Of a stretch of 64,000 bases of DNA, positions 56,185 to 64,000 are shown in pieces; position 1 is the stretch's first letter, and each line of letters starts with the position of its first letter. The notes beneath the pieces are model-generated. The model did no database searches, had not been told where the DNA came from, and saw only the letters and a list, made by a program, of their open reading frames with translations. Position numbers and translations under genes: made by a program. The stretch covers positions 1,240,001 to 1,304,000 of the forward strand of contig NZ_AEUY02000005.1 in assembly GCF_000188035.1 (NCBI RefSeq), given 5' to 3'. Origin of the DNA: Streptococcus pseudoporcinus LQ 940-04. Lineage in GTDB: Bacteria > Bacillota > Bacilli > Lactobacillales > Streptococcaceae.

Positions 56185-56232
56185 AAAACACTTCTGAGTC
56201 TAGTTTACTAGAGATCAACAGAAGTGTTTTTT
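56185..56232. terminator. Bidirectional terminator with nested stem
   Basis: AAAACACTTCTG pairs with CAGAAGTGTTTT; an inner stem TCTAGT/ACTAGA lies in the loop. It separates the ABC genes from the converging dhaQ. Confidence 0.85.
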
Positions 56233-56316
56233 GTCTGTCTTGATTTTGGAATACGGGAGCAGGCATTTTATATTTTGTATTGAAAATGATCAGATTGTGG
56301 CAAATTAATATAAAGT

Positions 56317-57306
56317 TTACCAAGCAAAGGCGTTGGTCGGTGCTTTAAGGTAGTCTAACCAAATGGGATCTTTTAGACGGGCTAGGGTCACTGAGATTCC
56401 AGCCATATCAAGGCTGGTCATGTATTTACCATTTTTGATATAAGCAATGTCTAGTCCTTCAAGTTCTAGTAATTGTCCTAAATCGTTTAGGAATATCCCT
56501 TGTTCTAATTCTGTTGTTGTTCCTAAGTTATTAGCTAACAAGATAAATGTCTCGTTTTCTTGCCAATGGAATTTTATCTGTAATTTATTGACAATTTCGA
56601 CAGCCAAATGTTCAGAGGAAATAAAAGGCACAGTTCGGTAGCCTTCTTCCCCGTGAATGCCAATACCAAACGAGATATTCTCTTCAGGCAAATCAAAAAG
56701 TGGTAGTGCAGCGTTTGGGAAGCTAGCTGATTTGGTAGCAAAGCCAATAGTCGCTATTTCAGTGGCGAGACGAAATCCTATTTGCTCCAACTCTTCGAGC
56801 CCTGCTCCTTGAAGCGCAGCTTGTCCCAAAATTTTATGTAATAGAATCGTTCCTGCTAGTCCTCGGTGGCGCATCTGAAAATTTTTCTTAGGCTCAACGG
56901 AGATATCATCATGAGAAACAATGTATCTGACGGGGATACCTTCAAGCCGTGCTTGGTGAATAGCCTTGCTAAATTCTCGAATGTCAGCTTCGAAATTTTT
57001 GATGATGACAAAAACTCCCTTTCCCTTGTTGAGGAATCGCAGAGCTTCTAAGATTTGCTCAGAACCGGGAGGAGTGAAAAGATCACCATAGACAGCTGCT
57101 GTTAACATGCCGTCGCCAATAAAGCCGATATGTGCTGGTTCATGCCCCGAGCCTCCTCCAGACAGAATGGGAATGAGGTCTGAATGGTGTTCCCTATTGT
57201 AGATAATCGGTTTTTTAGGAACTTTAGCCAGATGAGGGTGTGCTAAAAGCATTCCTTTAATATAGTGATCAATCATCATATGCTTATGATTTGAAATCGT
57301 AACCAT
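56317..57306 (-). CDS. dhaQ: DhaKLM operon co-activator DhaQ
   Basis: The 329-residue protein is a paralogue of DhaK at 58015, with the GGGSGHEPAHIGFIGDGMLT and GIGIHGEEGY segments, the latter holding the histidine that binds dihydroxyacetone in DhaK. In Lactococcus lactis DhaQ-Dha binds the TetR-type DhaS and the complex activates the kinase operon. It lies eight bases after dhaS in the same operon, which fits that role. It is not itself a kinase subunit because no DhaL/DhaM partner is needed for its job. Confidence 0.88.
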   Translation of the reverse strand: MVTISNHKHMMIDHYIKGMLLAHPHLAKVPKKPIIYNREHHSDLIPILSGGGSGHEPAHIGFIGDGMLTAAVYGDLFTPPGSEQILEALRFLNKGKGVFVIIKNFEADIREFSKAIHQARLEGIPVRYIVSHDDISVEPKKNFQMRHRGLAGTILLHKILGQAALQGAGLEELEQIGFRLATEIATIGFATKSASFPNAALPLFDLPEENISFGIGIHGEEGYRTVPFISSEHLAVEIVNKLQIKFHWQENETFILLANNLGTTTELEQGIFLNDLGQLLELEGLDIAYIKNGKYMTSLDMAGISVTLARLKDPIWLDYLKAPTNAFAW

Positions 57307-57314
57307 CTTCTTTC

Positions 57315-57854
57315 CTACCCTTCCGTCATACTAGCGAGAATTGTTTTTTTAATCAAATCTGTCTGTGGTTGCAGTTGTTTATCTGTTACAAATGCTCTAA
57401 TCATATCTGCCAATGCTCTTGAATGATAGGTTTTGAGAAAAGAGCGATAATTGGTTTCCAGATTAAGTTTTGTTTTAAGTTCTTGTTCAGCAATAATTTT
57501 TTCTAATAAAACTAGGCAATAATCGCCAAAATAACTATAAAAATCATTCTGATCTTTAATCGCAAAAAGTTGCGCATAAAATGTTTTATTATTGCTAAAG
57601 TAAAAGAGTAACTCGTCTAATAGTTGAAAACCAGTAATGTAATTGAGGTTATTAGTAACCTGTTCTTGCAGTTCGGTTTCAAAAATCCAATCGAGGAGTT
57701 CATATTTATCAAGGAAATGGTTATAGAAGGTCTGTCTACGAATGCTAGCTTGGTCCATGATGTCAACGACAGAAATTTTATCAAAAGGTTTACGAGCTAG
57801 TTCTTTTTTAAAAGCTTTGGCGATTTTCTTTTTTGTAATGAGTGAAGTTGCCAC
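57315..57854 (-). CDS. dhaS: TetR-family activator DhaS
   Basis: The 179-residue protein has an N-terminal TetR-type DNA-binding domain (ISVVDIMDQASIRRQTFYNH, about 28-47) and a helical C-terminus. With DhaQ it forms the Dha-sensing activator of dhaKLM. The start is GTG at 57854, preceded by AAGGAGG at good distance; the longer frame to 58250 overlaps the divergent dhaK and is not real. Confidence 0.88.
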   Translation of the reverse strand: MATSLITKKKIAKAFKKELARKPFDKISVVDIMDQASIRRQTFYNHFLDKYELLDWIFETELQEQVTNNLNYITGFQLLDELLFYFSNNKTFYAQLFAIKDQNDFYSYFGDYCLVLLEKIIAEQELKTKLNLETNYRSFLKTYHSRALADMIRAFVTDKQLQPQTDLIKKTILASMTEG

Positions 57855-57920
57855 CTTTAACCTCCTTAAACAGAATAACTTAATCTCATTATACTTTATC
57901 AAAAGAAATGAAGAAAGTAT

Positions 57921-57948
57921 AAGGACAAATTCTTGATTTTGTCCCTTA
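57921..57948. promoter_or_regulatory. Inverted repeat, probable DhaS operator
   Basis: AAGGACAAA and TTTGTCCCTT form a near-perfect repeat around a short TTCTTGAT-type spacer in the dhaS-dhaK divergent region. It lies upstream of the likely dhaK promoter (CTTACA at 57945 and TAGAAT at 57967), where an activator should bind. Confidence 0.6.
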
Positions 57949-57972
57949 CATAAGATCTTATTTTTAGATAGA

Positions 57973-57988
57973 ATGAAAGCGTAAACAA
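57973..57988 (+). promoter_or_regulatory. cre site at the dhaK promoter
   Basis: ATGAAAGCGTAAACAA matches WTGNNARCGNWWWCAW at every position and overlaps the expected transcription start of dhaK. CcpA binding here would block the promoter on preferred sugars. Confidence 0.8.
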
Positions 57989-58014
57989 AATATACTTTAT
58001 GGGAGGAAACCCGA

Positions 58015-59004
58015 ATGAAAAAAATTATGAACCAACCAGAAGCGATTGTGCAAGATATGCTTGATGGTTTTGCCTTTATCCATTCTGATTTAGTGGAACG
58101 AGTGGATGGCTTTGATGTTATTGTCCGTAAAGCTGAAAAGACTGGTAAAGTTGCTATTATCTCTGGTGGTGGATCTGGCCATGAACCTTCCCATGCTGGC
58201 TTTGTTGGAGAAGGGATGCTTTCAGCTGCCATTTGTGGTGCCGTATTCACATCGCCAACACCTGACCAAATTTTGGAAGCAATTAAAGCTGCTGATGAAG
58301 GAGCTGGCGTCTTTATGGTGATAAAAAACTATTCTGGCGATATTATGAATTTTGAGATGGCGCAAGAAATGGCTGAAATGGAAGGGATTTCGGTAGCTAG
58401 TGTTGTTGTTGATGATGATATTGCAGTTGAAAATAGTCTCTACACACAAGGCCGACGTGGTGTAGCAGGAACCATCTTAGTGCATAAAATTTTGGGACAT
58501 GCTGCGCATCAAGGAAAATCTTTGGAGGATATCAAACAATTAGCTGATGCATTAGTGCCAAATATCAAAACAATTGGTTTAGCATTGTCAGGAGCGACAG
58601 TACCAGAAGTTGGCAAGCCAGGATTTGTACTAGAAGATGATGAGTTTGAATATGGGGTTGGTATCCATGGTGAACCTGGTTACAAGAAGGAAAAAATGAA
58701 AACTTCTTCCGAATTAGCTAAAGAGCTAGTTGCCAAGTTAGCAGATGCGTTTCAACTAGAATCAGGCCAAAACTACGGTCTTCTTATTAATGGCTTGGGC
58801 AGTACACCCCTTATGGAACAATATGTATTTGCCAATGATGTAGCTAAATTAATGACCGAATATGGTATTAAGGTGGCTTATAAGAAGTTGGGTGATTATA
58901 TGACGAGCTTGGACATGGCTGGTTTATCATTGACTCTAATTAAACTGGAATCAGACCAATGGTTAGAAGCTTTAACTGCTGAAGTGACGACACCAGCTTG
59001 GTAA
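58015..59004 (+). CDS. dhaK: Dihydroxyacetone kinase subunit DhaK
   Basis: The 329-residue protein has GGGSGHEPSHAGFVGEGMLS and the substrate-binding histidine in GVGIHGEPGY, which forms a covalent hemiaminal with dihydroxyacetone. It binds Dha for phosphorylation by DhaL-ADP. GGGAGG precedes the ATG. It is the first gene of dhaKLM-glpF. Confidence 0.95.
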   Translation: MKKIMNQPEAIVQDMLDGFAFIHSDLVERVDGFDVIVRKAEKTGKVAIISGGGSGHEPSHAGFVGEGMLSAAICGAVFTSPTPDQILEAIKAADEGAGVFMVIKNYSGDIMNFEMAQEMAEMEGISVASVVVDDDIAVENSLYTQGRRGVAGTILVHKILGHAAHQGKSLEDIKQLADALVPNIKTIGLALSGATVPEVGKPGFVLEDDEFEYGVGIHGEPGYKKEKMKTSSELAKELVAKLADAFQLESGQNYGLLINGLGSTPLMEQYVFANDVAKLMTEYGIKVAYKKLGDYMTSLDMAGLSLTLIKLESDQWLEALTAEVTTPAW

Positions 59005-59015
59005 AAGGAGGTTTT

Positions 59016-59591
59016 ATGGATTATCAAAAAGTTTTAGAATGGATGCGTCTATTCAATGAAAAAATAAAGGCTAAAAAAGATTATCTTAGTGAGTTAGATA
59101 CGCCTATTGGAGATGGTGATCACGGCGGTAATATGGCGCGTGGGATGGCAGCTGTTATGGAAAATCTTGATGGTAAAGACTTTGAAAAGGCTTCTGATGT
59201 TTATAAGATTGTTGCCATGCAACTGGTTAGCAAAGTAGGAGGAGCTTCAGGACCTCTTTACGGGTCAGCTTTTATGGGAATGGCTAAGCAGGCAGAAGAC
59301 GTGTCGGTTGTTGACCTATTAACAGAAGGACTGGCTATGATTCAAAAACGTGGCAAAGCTGAAAAAGGTGAGAAAACAATGGTAGATGTTTGGATTGCAG
59401 TCATCGAAGCTCTTAAGAAGGATCAATTGACTAATGATGTCATTTGGTCCGCAGTAGAAGCAACCAAAGATATTATCGCGACTAAGGGTAGGGCGTCTTA
59501 CGTGGGCGAACGTTCCATTGGTCATATTGATCCTGGTTCTTATTCATCTGGTCTGTTATTTGAAGCTATGTTAGAAGCAGAGGTGATATAA
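59016..59591 (+). CDS. dhaL: Dihydroxyacetone kinase subunit DhaL
   Basis: The 191-residue helical protein holds the ADP and Mg through TPIGDGDHGGNMARGM and GPLYGSAFMGM. It transfers phosphate from DhaM to Dha bound on DhaK. The start ATG 59016 follows AAGGAGG; an in-frame ATG at 58998 overlaps dhaK and was rejected. Its stop overlaps the dhaM start (TAATG). Confidence 0.95.
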   Translation: MDYQKVLEWMRLFNEKIKAKKDYLSELDTPIGDGDHGGNMARGMAAVMENLDGKDFEKASDVYKIVAMQLVSKVGGASGPLYGSAFMGMAKQAEDVSVVDLLTEGLAMIQKRGKAEKGEKTMVDVWIAVIEALKKDQLTNDVIWSAVEATKDIIATKGRASYVGERSIGHIDPGSYSSGLLFEAMLEAEVI

Positions 59592-59965
59592 TGTCAGATT
59601 TAGGTATTGTTATTGTTTCACATTCAAAAGGTATTGCCTCAGGAATTAGGGACTTACTAGCAGAAGTCGCAAAAGATGTCGCTATTACAAGTGTTGGCGG
59701 ACATGAAGATGGTGGGATTGGTACCAGTTTTGATCAGGTTCAGATGGTAGTTGATCAAAATCCTAAGAGTCACTTATTAGCCTTTTTTGATCTAGGATCA
59801 GCCCGTATGAACTTGGAAATGGTAGCTGATTTCACAGATAAAGAGTTGTCCATTATGCAGGTACCTATTGTTGAGGGAGCTTATACAGCAGCAGCTTTAA
59901 TCCAGGCTGGTGTTGATAAAGAAGTTATTTTGCAACAATTATCAGAATTAGAAATAAAGAAATGA
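59591..59965 (+). CDS. dhaM: Dihydroxyacetone kinase phosphotransfer subunit DhaM
   Basis: The 124-residue protein is a single EIIA-Man-like domain with the phospho-accepting histidine at position 11 (IVIVSHSKGIASG). It takes phosphate from HPr and passes it to ADP on DhaL, so the kinase runs on PEP rather than ATP. Unlike the E. coli DhaM it has no HPr or EI-like domains, as is usual in Gram-positive bacteria. It overlaps dhaL by one base. Confidence 0.94.
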   Translation: MSDLGIVIVSHSKGIASGIRDLLAEVAKDVAITSVGGHEDGGIGTSFDQVQMVVDQNPKSHLLAFFDLGSARMNLEMVADFTDKELSIMQVPIVEGAYTAAALIQAGVDKEVILQQLSELEIKK

Positions 59966-59975
59966 GGGTTAAAGA

Positions 59976-60686
59976 ATGTCATTTATTGGTGAATTATTAG
60001 GGACCTTAGTCCTCGTATTATTAGGTGATGGTGTTGTTGCGGCTGTTTGTTTAAAAAAGACTAAAGCAGAAGGAAGCGGCTGGATTGCCATTACTCTGGG
60101 TTGGGGACTAGCCGTTGCTGTTCCAGTTTATATGGTTGGCTTTTTAAGTGGAGCTCACCTTAATCCAGCAGTGACTATCGCACTAGCTTTAACAGGTGCC
60201 TTCCCATGGGGACAAGTACTTCCTTATATTGTAGCGCAGATGTTAGGAGCGATGCTTGGAGCAACCCTAGTTTACTTACACTATTATCCTCATTGGCAAG
60301 AAACTAAAGATTCAGCAACGATTCTAGGCTGTTTCTCAACTGCGCCGGCCATTCGTCACACATGGTCTAACTTTTTAGGTGAAGCTATTGGAACAGCAGT
60401 ACTTGTTATGACAGTTATGTCTTTAGGCCCTAATAAATTATCCTCTGGTTTTGGTCCACTAATAGTTGGTTTAGTGGTTATGGCTGTTGGTTTTGGACTT
60501 GGTGGCACAACTGGTTATGCTATAAATCCAGCTCGTGACCTAGGTCCACGCTTAATACATGCTCTTTTACCAATTCCAAACAAGGGTGGATCAGATTGGT
60601 CTTATGCATGGATTCCAGTCCTTGCTCCTATTTTAGGTGGGGCTTTAGGGGCAGCTTTATATCAGATCCTTCTAACTAGCATGTAA
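59976..60686 (+). CDS. glpF: Glycerol facilitator, aquaglyceroporin
   Basis: The 236-residue channel has six spans and two half-helices with HLNPAVT and AINPARDLGPR. The Asp after NPAR is typical of glycerol rather than water channels. It lies ten bases after dhaM, so it belongs to the dha operon and would let glycerol or dihydroxyacetone enter the cell. AGGGTTAAAG is a weak ribosome binding site. Confidence 0.93.
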   Translation: MSFIGELLGTLVLVLLGDGVVAAVCLKKTKAEGSGWIAITLGWGLAVAVPVYMVGFLSGAHLNPAVTIALALTGAFPWGQVLPYIVAQMLGAMLGATLVYLHYYPHWQETKDSATILGCFSTAPAIRHTWSNFLGEAIGTAVLVMTVMSLGPNKLSSGFGPLIVGLVVMAVGFGLGGTTGYAINPARDLGPRLIHALLPIPNKGGSDWSYAWIPVLAPILGGALGAALYQILLTSM

Positions 60687-60700
60687 ATTGTTTAAGTTCA

Positions 60701-60733
60701 GGATTAGGTCGCTTAGTGGCCTAATCTTTTTTT
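60701..60733 (+). terminator. Terminator of the dha operon
   Basis: GATTAGG and CCTAATC arms around CGCTTAGTGG-type loop, followed by seven T. Confidence 0.85.
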
Positions 60734-60805
60734 GAAGGTCGCCAAAAGAGAAATTTAGTCATTTAAGATATAATAGTGACAAGAAGTTTTTAAAAGGAGG
60801 GGCAA

Positions 60806-61825
60806 ATGGAGGTAGACCTTCACAAAAAATATGTGACAATCAAACAGCTATACCACTTGGGCTGGCCATTAGAAATCTTAAAACAAGTCGCTTTACAGGG
60901 CGATATAGACTATCGGATAGGCTCCCCTCTTTTTAGACGTTTTTGGGCTTACAGTAGTGAGACTCTAGAAGGCAAGGTTTTATTAAAACTCTTACTAGAC
61001 ATGGTCGGTATGCCAGATGAGTTGAGTGGAGAACCTGATGAAATAAGAGGTTTATTAAGTTGCTTTTATCCCTCTTTGAGACCGGATGATGGTTTTTGGT
61101 CAAGTTTGGCTAGCCTGGTTGATAAGACTTTCCCTAATAATAAACTTAGCCAAGAGGGAAAACTAGAAAGAAGGCTTCACCAATTTCGTTATGTCATTTC
61201 CAGTCAGCAAGCGCAGTATATTCGTCATCACTATCGACAATATCAGCAAACAGATGGCCAGGCCCTAGCAAACTATTTAAGAGATAAAAGGGGTCCTGCT
61301 TTTTGGCGAAGGAGGCCCGACTATTCATTGTCTGAGTCGTCACGCTTACATAATAAGTTGAAACTTATGGATAAACAGGTTATTTTTCCTGATCAAGAAG
61401 TTTCTCACAATATCAAAATACTAATGGGTTTCCATACGGAATTTATCTTATCTAGTAGGGGCCATTTTCTAAATGAACTTGATGCAGAAGTCATAACAGA
61501 AAACGGGATTGTTAATGGGGCTAGTTTTAATTATGGAACAGCTGGTCAACGCCACTGGGACTTAGATGTTGATCCCGTCAGCAAGCACGATCCCTTATTT
61601 AGACGAAAGGTCTTGAAAGGCTATCGTTCACCAAAAAATATCACGAAAAAATGGTCACAACGGCAGATCGACGATTATGATTTATCCTATTTTAATCGTA
61701 GGGGAGTCTTTGCTAGAAAGGGGTTATCTAGTTATGGACATGTTAAACGAAGACGTTTTGTCTTTTGCTGGCAAGTACGTCTTTTCAAATGGTTCAACCT
61801 TCTCTTTTGTAAAAAGAGAAATTGA
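60806..61825 (+). CDS. DUF3114-like protein of unknown function
   Basis: The 339-residue soluble protein is rich in Arg, Tyr, Asp and His, with no membrane span or signal peptide. A central core (HNIKILMGFHTEFILSSRGH, then FNYGTAGQRHWDLDV and PLFRRKVLKGYRSPK) looks conserved and could hold an active site. It resembles the streptococcal DUF3114 family, which has no known function; this match is from memory and should be tested. AAAGGAGG precedes the ATG. It has its own promoter and stands alone. Confidence 0.5.
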   Translation: MEVDLHKKYVTIKQLYHLGWPLEILKQVALQGDIDYRIGSPLFRRFWAYSSETLEGKVLLKLLLDMVGMPDELSGEPDEIRGLLSCFYPSLRPDDGFWSSLASLVDKTFPNNKLSQEGKLERRLHQFRYVISSQQAQYIRHHYRQYQQTDGQALANYLRDKRGPAFWRRRPDYSLSESSRLHNKLKLMDKQVIFPDQEVSHNIKILMGFHTEFILSSRGHFLNELDAEVITENGIVNGASFNYGTAGQRHWDLDVDPVSKHDPLFRRKVLKGYRSPKNITKKWSQRQIDDYDLSYFNRRGVFARKGLSSYGHVKRRRFVFCWQVRLFKWFNLLFCKKRN

Positions 61826-62009
61826 TTATCAGTTTCTCTCAGATTGAAGAAAAAGTCCCATGTCATAAAAGATTGAGGTCTCCAAAGGAAGTTTATACCT
61901 AAATCTTAAGTCCGAGAGCTAAAGATTTCTTGATGTCAGAAACTTATCGCTTCTGGTATTTTTGCTAACTCGTAACCTATCGGTTTGTGCTCGCTTCATT
62001 TAAAAAAAA

Positions 62010-62060
62010 AAGGAAAACCCCTTAGAAATGTTGAATTAGTAGCATTTCTAAGGGGTTTTA
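62010..62060. terminator. Bidirectional terminator
   Basis: AAAACCCCTTAGAAATG pairs with CATTTCTAAGGGGTTTT around TTGAATTAGTAG. It separates the DUF3114-like gene from the converging ABC genes. The 150 bases before it contain no gene. Confidence 0.88.
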
Positions 62061-62144
62061 TATGTACAATAATTCCTAGGCTTTTGGCTTTGACGATTGC
62101 TTAGGATTGTTTTTTTAAATAGTCTGATAAGGCCTTTCAGCAGT

Positions 62145-62792
62145 CTAATTAGCCTGTGCCCATTTTTTTGCGAGACGTCTTGATAGACTTGAAATGGTAA
62201 AGTTAATGATAAAATAAATTAGGGTAATCAAGGCATAAAGGGCAAAAACTTGGTTGGCTTGAAAGTAGTTTCCCATTAATATTTGACTCTTTCCAAAAAG
62301 TTCTTGAATAGCAATAACGGAATAGAGTAAGGAAGTGTCCTTGATGACTGTGACAAACTGAGAAATAATGGCAGGTAACATTTTCCGGTAAGCTTGTGGG
62401 AAAACGATCAGTAAAAAGACCTGACTAGGTCTTAGGCCTTGGGCGAGACCTGCCTCGGTTTGGCCATTGTCGACACCATTTAAACCTCCACGAATGATTT
62501 CTGCTAGCGCTGCTGAAGTAAATACAGTAAAAGCAGTGATACCAGCGGGTGTTGCCTTCACTTGAAATACTAAGAAAATAATAAATATCCACAGAAGGTT
62601 GGGAACGTTTCGGACAAATTCGATATAAAAGCTGGCTAGAAGTTTGACGAACTTGTTTTTTCCATTACGCATAATGGCTAATAAAGTGCCAAAAATGGTG
62701 GATAAAATGATGGAAATAAATGAAATGTACAAGGTAAGACCTAAGCCTTGAAAAATAAAGGAAAGGTTTGCAGCTGTAAATAATTGAGACAT
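62145..62792 (-). CDS. Amino-acid ABC transporter permease (glutamine type), subunit 2
   Basis: The 215-residue protein has five spans and the EAA loop GGLNGVDNGQTEAGLAQGLR, which contacts the ATPase in polar amino-acid transporters of the HisM/GlnP family. It works with the partner at 62808 and the binding protein at 63530. The three genes run in one minus-strand operon; no ATPase is visible in the window, so it must lie elsewhere. The Gln/Glu preference is inferred from the family. Confidence 0.88.
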   Translation of the reverse strand: MSQLFTAANLSFIFQGLGLTLYISFISIILSTIFGTLLAIMRNGKNKFVKLLASFYIEFVRNVPNLLWIFIIFLVFQVKATPAGITAFTVFTSAALAEIIRGGLNGVDNGQTEAGLAQGLRPSQVFLLIVFPQAYRKMLPAIISQFVTVIKDTSLLYSVIAIQELFGKSQILMGNYFQANQVFALYALITLIYFIINFTISSLSRRLAKKWAQAN

Positions 62793-62807
62793 GAACTTTC
62801 CTCCTTG

Positions 62808-63512
62808 TTAGACTGAATAGGTTTTTTTGTTAGCTTCTTCTTTCCGACGTGCCCAGTTGGCAAGTGGGAAGCACATAATGAAGTATAAGATAGCTGCTCC
62901 GGCGAACGCTGGAACATAATTGGTGCTTTCATAGGCCCATGCTTTGGCGGTGAACATGATATCTGCCCCCGAAATAATGGCTACAATGGAGGTGTTTTTG
63001 ATAAGGTTAACAACTTGGTTAGTCATCGGTGGTAGGATTGTCCGCACCGCCTGAGGTAGTACAATTAAGCTCATCGTCTGTTCATAGGTAAAACCTTGTG
63101 AAAGAGAGGCTTCAATTTGCCCCTTAGGAACAGCTTCAATACCTGAACGGATAACCTCAGCAATGTAGGCACCATGGTAAACACCGACACAAAGAATTGC
63201 AGTAAAGAAGCTTGAAAACATAATATGCCCCCTGCTTATGATTGCTAAGCCATAATAGACAAAAACGAGTTGTACTAAGAGCGGGGTGTTTTGATAGAGT
63301 TCAACATAGATTCGGGCGAAAATCCGGTGGCCTTTTTTCTTAGAAGTTGCTAAGGCTCCAAAAAGGATTCCCAGAATTAATGCTAAAATTAAGGCCCCGA
63401 TCGACATGCCAAGAGTGTATAAAAAAGCTTTTGCAAAGAGAGGGAAATTTGCGAAAAAAGCTTGCCATTTTGAAAGAGCAAATGGACTTTCAACTGTTAG
63501 TAAATAGGTCAT
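62808..63512 (-). CDS. Amino-acid ABC transporter permease (glutamine type), subunit 1
   Basis: The 234-residue protein has five spans and the EAA loop SGIEAVPKGQIEASLSQGFT. It belongs to the same HisM/GlnP family as its neighbour and would form the membrane heterodimer with it. The neighbour starts 15 bases downstream. A ribosome binding site AAAGGAG precedes the ATG at 63512. Confidence 0.9.
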   Translation of the reverse strand: MTYLLTVESPFALSKWQAFFANFPLFAKAFLYTLGMSIGALILALILGILFGALATSKKKGHRIFARIYVELYQNTPLLVQLVFVYYGLAIISRGHIMFSSFFTAILCVGVYHGAYIAEVIRSGIEAVPKGQIEASLSQGFTYEQTMSLIVLPQAVRTILPPMTNQVVNLIKNTSIVAIISGADIMFTAKAWAYESTNYVPAFAGAAILYFIMCFPLANWARRKEEANKKTYSV

Positions 63513-63529
63513 AATTAGCTCCTTTGGTC

Positions 63530-64000
63530 TTATTCAGCTTTAGCAGGTGTCAAATGGTATTTACCATAGATTTTTTTTAAACTACCGTCCTTTGACCACT
63601 TAGTAATCAATTCATTGATGTAGTTTGTCAAGTTTTGATTTGCTTTTGAACTAGCAATACCGTAAGATTGCTGGTTAAAACCATCTGATAAAATCTGTGA
63701 CTGTTTACTGACATAGCCTGTTAGAATAGATTTGTCAACAGAAAATGCCTTAATCCGTTTGGCGTAAAGAGAAATGGCTAATTCAGGGTAAGATCCTAGT
63801 TGAACAAATTTAAATGTTAGCTTTTTGTTTCTAGCATATTCCTCAATGGCAGCTTTAGTAGTCGAACCTTGTGCAACACCAATAGTTGCGTGATTTAAAT
63901 CTTTGATTGATGCTATTTTTTGAGAAGTATTAACGAGAAAGCCAATTTCATCGCGGTAATAAGGTTTAGAGAAGGAGTAGTTTGCTTGTCGTTCAGGAGT
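63530..64000 (-). CDS. Amino-acid ABC transporter substrate-binding protein, C-terminal part
   Basis: The minus-strand frame is open to the window edge and ends at TAA 63530-63532, so the N-terminus with its signal peptide lies outside. The visible 156 residues include FSKPYYRDEIGFLVNTSQKI, ATIGVAQGSTTKAAIEE and the C-terminal KKIYGKYHLTPAKAE, all typical of family 3 solute-binding proteins for glutamine, glutamate or related amino acids. It heads the operon with the two permeases. Confidence 0.88.
   Translation of the reverse strand, partial: TPERQANYSFSKPYYRDEIGFLVNTSQKIASIKDLNHATIGVAQGSTTKAAIEEYARNKKLTFKFVQLGSYPELAISLYAKRIKAFSVDKSILTGYVSKQSQILSDGFNQQSYGIASSKANQNLTNYINELITKWSKDGSLKKIYGKYHLTPAKAE

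Noticed and set aside
57855..58250. N-terminal extension of DhaS by 132 residues
   Set aside because: It runs antisense through the divergent promoter and the start of dhaK. The GTG at 57854 has a good ribosome binding site and gives the normal TetR length.

Overview
The window is a stretch of chromosome from a low-GC Gram-positive coccus. The gene order (mtsC end, ftsK, rplK-rplA, pyrH-frr-cvfB, msrA, phoH, ybeY-dgkA-era, mutM-coaE, a PmrA-type pump, rpmG-secG-rnr-smpB, pepQ/ccpA, cpoA, T-box thrS) and the protein sequences fit a pyogenic Streptococcus, of the S. pyogenes / S. dysgalactiae / S. canis / S. equi group. The exact species cannot be fixed by reading alone. No rRNA, tRNA or CRISPR array was seen.

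Layout. 1-5.6 kb: end of a metal-ion ABC permease, a cyclophilin lipoprotein, FtsK and two little-known proteins. 5.6-6.3 kb: a scar with a dead IS200/IS605 TnpA fragment and an unidentified reverse-strand remnant. 6.3-18.6 kb: core genes for ribosome, translation, DNA repair and envelope, plus oleate hydratase and an organophosphate-type MFS carrier. 18.6-28.0 kb: an accessory island between the core genes era and mutM. 28-37 kb: core genes again (mutM, coaE, HerA-like ATPase, drug pump, L33, SecG, RNase R, SmpB, glyoxalase, nitroreductase). 37-45 kb: beta-glucoside uptake and hydrolysis (GH1 enzyme, lactose/cellobiose-type PTS, PRD regulator, MupG-like protein). 45-51 kb: pepQ/ccpA, cytoplasmic alpha-amylase and two glycolipid glycosyltransferases. 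51-56 kb: T-box controlled thrS and a three-gene ABC-2 exporter. 56-61 kb: divergent dihydroxyacetone (Dha) kinase locus (dhaQ-dhaS against dhaK-dhaL-dhaM-glpF). 61-64 kb: a DUF3114-like protein and a glutamine-type ABC transporter that runs off the end.

The island at 18.6-28.0 kb is the most unusual part. Two inactivated IS982-family copies in opposite orientation bracket a TetR regulator and two HXXEE membrane proteins, one of them broken in a homopolymer. Beyond the second copy come a broken Nudix gene, then an intact cassette of one secreted small protein, two polytopic membrane proteins and an ABC ATPase. After that lie a response regulator with an internal deletion, a frameshifted class II bacteriocin-like precursor, and two intact bacteriocin immunity proteins. 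The bacteriocin itself and its regulation are broken, while immunity and the ABC cassette look intact.

Regulation visible in the sequence is mainly carbon control. Perfect matches to the catabolite-responsive element (cre) lie upstream of the PTS operon and the dha operon, and a near-match lies between pepQ and ccpA, with ccpA itself in the window. A perfect 24-bp palindrome upstream of the PTS operon and an inverted repeat in the dha divergent promoter are the best candidates for pathway-specific operators.
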